DNA from: Erigeron canadensis
Lineage: Eukaryota; Streptophyta; Magnoliopsida; Asterales; Asteraceae
DNA length: 64,000 nucleotides
NCBI RefSeq assembly: GCF_010389155.1
Contig: NC_057763.1
Coordinates: 42,080,645-42,144,644, forward strand
Direction: 5' to 3'
Positions 61,738-64,000 of this stretch are shown piece by piece (the stretch's first letter is position 1; the number at the start of each line of letters is the position of its first letter). A program made the translations under genes and the position numbers. The notes beneath the pieces were generated by a model. The model ran no database searches, had not been told where the DNA came from, and worked only from the letters and a program-made list of their open reading frames with translations.

Positions 61738-64000
61738 TTAGACAGCAAACCGTGAATCCTTTGAATCAACAGAGACGTGTGAAAATGTATCATTTCGGCT
61801 ATTGCCACCAACGCCATGGAAAGACTCACCAGAAACTAACGCTTGAAGCAACTTTGGTGGCGGAGGGACCTCAACCGCCACCACCCCTTCCAACATCTTA
61901 ACAACCATCCCCATTGTTGGTCTTGTCACTTCTTCATCTTGTATACACCACACTGCCACTAATCCAACCCTCACTGCTTCCTCCATATCATACGCACCGC
62001 CAAGCCTCTCATCCACAACCGATGCCACCTCGCCTTCTGTTATCTTCTTAGCCGCCCATGGTGGGAAAAACCACTTCTCGTTACTCTCACCTCCGTTGCC
62101 ACCATCAGGTGGACCTTCAACATTCCGTCGACCCCCTAATAGCTCCAATAATGTCATCCCATAGCTATACACGTCGGCTTTTGTGGTTATAGCCACCCCA
62201 GATATCCACTCTGGCGCCACATAACCCCACGTTCCTCTCATCGTAGCCAAAACCCGGCTAAAATCTCGACCTATCAATTTCGCCAAACCAAAATCTGACA
62301 CCTTGGCTGAAAAATCTTGATCAAGTAAAATATTTTCCGGCTTAATATCACAATGTATGATACAATTCCTACATTCTTCGTGTAAATAAGCAATCCCTCT
62401 TGCAGTGCCAATAGCAATCCTGAATCTAGCAACCCAATCAAGATTCCGGCCACCCATTTTCAAGTAGGAACTCAAAGGTCCATTCGGCATATAATCATAC
62501 ACAAGAAGCCTGTGTGACTCTTCAGAACAAAACCCCCTTAATCTAACAAGATTAACATGTTGAATATTACCAATTGTACATACCTCTGCTCGGAACTCCT
62601 TTTCACCACCACCCGGCCGATCCAGCCGCTTTACTGCCACAAGGTCCGAATCCACATTCCCACTAAACACCGCCCCAAATCCACCATGACCAAGCTGATC
62701 CGAGAACCCATTAGTAGCAGCATGAAGCTCTTTGTATGTAAAAACCCTCAGATTCGTTACAGGAAACACCGATTCCTCCTCTAGTTTCTTCCTCCTAACC
62801 TTCCTCTTTCTAGCAATCACTAAAACCGCACCCCCAATCAACAAAACCGCTAGCAAAAAACCAGCCACGCTCACTAAAACAACCATCCTCACGCCAATCT
62901 TCTTTCTCCCAACCCCTCTCCGAACCCTAACACTAAACAAATCCTGAACCATCCCCAAACCACTACTCGAATTCCCCAAATTCAACACCTTCCCGAAATA
63001 ATTCTTACAATAATTCGTCTTCACATTAAACGACAACCCAACACACTCACAATCCTTCAAACACTTGCTCTCACACTCCTTCCTATTCCCCGAAAACCCA
63101 TCAACCCGTTCTTTATCAAACGTCACTTCCCCAATCTCCTCAAACTCGTCTCCCTCCCCACACTCCTTACCCCCATCTCTAACACACCCACCAGTAAAAT
63201 CCCCATCATCGAACCATCTAAACCCGTCTAAACACTTACAAGGACTCACAACCTTCTTTCCATCACAAAAACCTAAATTCCCACATAAACCATAAACCCG
63301 ACAAGGGTTCTCCGGTTGGGACCAAAACATGTTCCAAAACTCGGACTGAACCGACCAAGTATACTGTTTAATCTGACCCGTTGAACCGATACTAAAACGG
63401 GTCAATGGTTTCTGTTTCTGGGTCCATACTTCATAAAAACCAAATGTAGCCATTTCACTAAAGGGATTAGTAAAATAGAATTTATATATATATGGCAAAG
63501 TCATTTCTGGAACACCTGAAAATATATTTCCAGTCCAATTTCCACTACTCCAATAACTGACATTAACATTATTATTATCAATATAAAAAAGCTCAACCTC
63601 ACCGTAATCAGGTGGACGCAACCTCAGAGAATACTTACCCAATCCGGGATCATTATCATTTTTCCAACAAGTCAAAGTTTGACCAACAGTTAAATTCATC
63701 CCCGGTAAAAAGGTATCAGTTGGGTAGTCAAAGCTCCGCCATAAAACACTCCCAAACGACGTCGTTTCATCATCCAAATTTTTAATAACCAAATCCCCAT
63801 CTTCCAGAAGCTCGACATCTGCTTGACCAGTGAAGTTAACATCTGGGGTTTGCCAAACGACGTCGCATTCTGTTACCGTTAACTTGCCGTTAGTGAGGAA
63901 AAGGGAGGAAGATTGACGGGAAGATAACGGAGTCTGACGGTTGGCGACCCAGATGTAAGTGGGTGTTGGAATAGAAGCATACCAGATGCCTAAATACCAT
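61738..64000 (-). CDS. G-type lectin S-receptor-like Ser/Thr kinase, RLK4 type (5' end outside window)
   Basis: An uninterrupted minus-strand frame of 753 codons plus stop that continues past the right edge; the missing part is the signal peptide and start of the lectin domain. Order (visible residues): B-lectin from WYLGIWYASIPTPTYIWVAN (1-20) to about 100; S-locus glycoprotein region with CRVYGLCG (about 233-240); PAN/apple-like cysteines (about 300-335); transmembrane segment (about 372-396) followed by RKRKVRRKK; kinase with glycine loop GHGGFGAV (about 437-444), VAVKRL lysine, HCDIKPEN catalytic loop, DFG and APE. The residue before the catalytic Asp is Cys, so it is a non-RD kinase. It acts at the plasma membrane; the ligand is unknown. 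The closest Arabidopsis protein, by memory, is RLK4 (At4g00340). Confidence 0.93.
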   Translation of the reverse strand, partial: WYLGIWYASIPTPTYIWVANRQTPLSSRQSSSLFLTNGKLTVTECDVVWQTPDVNFTGQADVELLEDGDLVIKNLDDETTSFGSVLWRSFDYPTDTFLPGMNLTVGQTLTCWKNDNDPGLGKYSLRLRPPDYGEVELFYIDNNNVNVSYWSSGNWTGNIFSGVPEMTLPYIYKFYFTNPFSEMATFGFYEVWTQKQKPLTRFSIGSTGQIKQYTWSVQSEFWNMFWSQPENPCRVYGLCGNLGFCDGKKVVSPCKCLDGFRWFDDGDFTGGCVRDGGKECGEGDEFEEIGEVTFDKERVDGFSGNRKECESKCLKDCECVGLSFNVKTNYCKNYFGKVLNLGNSSSGLGMVQDLFSVRVRRGVGRKKIGVRMVVLVSVAGFLLAVLLIGGAVLVIARKRKVRRKKLEEESVFPVTNLRVFTYKELHAATNGFSDQLGHGGFGAVFSGNVDSDLVAVKRLDRPGGGEKEFRAEVCTIGNIQHVNLVRLRGFCSEESHRLLVYDYMPNGPLSSYLKMGGRNLDWVARFRIAIGTARGIAYLHEECRNCIIHCDIKPENILLDQDFSAKVSDFGLAKLIGRDFSRVLATMRGTWGYVAPEWISGVAITTKADVYSYGMTLLELLGGRRNVEGPPDGGNGGESNEKWFFPPWAAKKITEGEVASVVDERLGGAYDMEEAVRVGLVAVWCIQDEEVTRPTMGMVVKMLEGVVAVEVPPPPKLLQALVSGESFHGVGGNSRNDTFSHVSVDSKDSRFAV

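Noticed and set aside
1..64000. CRISPR array, phage or bacterial-type system
   Set aside because: The window is plant nuclear DNA with spliced genes; no direct repeats with regular unique spacers and no prokaryotic operons.

Overview
The window is nuclear DNA of a dicot plant: long AT-rich spacers, GT-AG introns, nuclear-encoded plant protein families and many small non-autonomous DNA transposons. The repeat styles (MULE foldbacks, Helitrons with CTAG ends, a hAT-like repeat rich in 'ggttgggt') resemble those of asterid, perhaps Asteraceae, genomes. That placement is an inference; nothing here fixes the species.

Seven genes can be supported, six complete and one running off the right edge, plus one gene relic. 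From left to right: an ATG8-interacting (ATI1/2-type) membrane protein (7004-8749, minus); a HAD-superfamily protein with nine exons (11070-15157, plus); a small MESD/BOCA-like ER protein ending in KTEL (15823-16889, minus); a broken RPA1-like gene (19608-20284, minus); mitochondrial L-3-cyanoalanine synthase with nine exons (23859-28309, plus); the SWI/SNF ATPase BRAHMA (BRM) with fifteen exons (33192-46139, plus); an ELM2-SANT protein of the plant ARID1/2 type that appears to have lost its ARID core (55172-58097, minus); and a G-type lectin receptor kinase of the RLK4 type, 5'-truncated by the window (61738-64000, minus). Exon junctions were read by eye; each reading frame closes exactly across the listed introns.

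The gene order ATI - HAD - MESD-like - (CAS) - BRM - ARID/ELM2 matches, as I recall Arabidopsis locus numbers, the run At2g45980 - At2g45990 - At2g46000 - At2g46020 - At2g46040. CAS and RLK4 homologues lie on other Arabidopsis segments (chr3 and chr4, the latter beside ATI2). The window therefore looks like an unfractionated ancestral block. Two of the genes (BRM and ARID/ELM2) are chromatin regulators; otherwise the genes do not form an obvious pathway.

The spacers hold most of the unusual structure. Three foldback elements have long inverted arms and 9-bp target duplications typical of Mutator-like elements (1631-2016, 31770-32636, 52988-54340). At least five Helitron-like 3' ends (hairpin plus CTAG, followed by T) are visible, two of them on elements that can be bounded. 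A Tourist-like MITE has TAA target copies (29078-29292). The 49.4-51.95 kb stretch is a cluster of adjacent and nested foldback elements, in which one insertion can be excised on paper to restore the broken arm of its host. No CRISPR, bacterial operon, rRNA or functional tRNA gene was seen.
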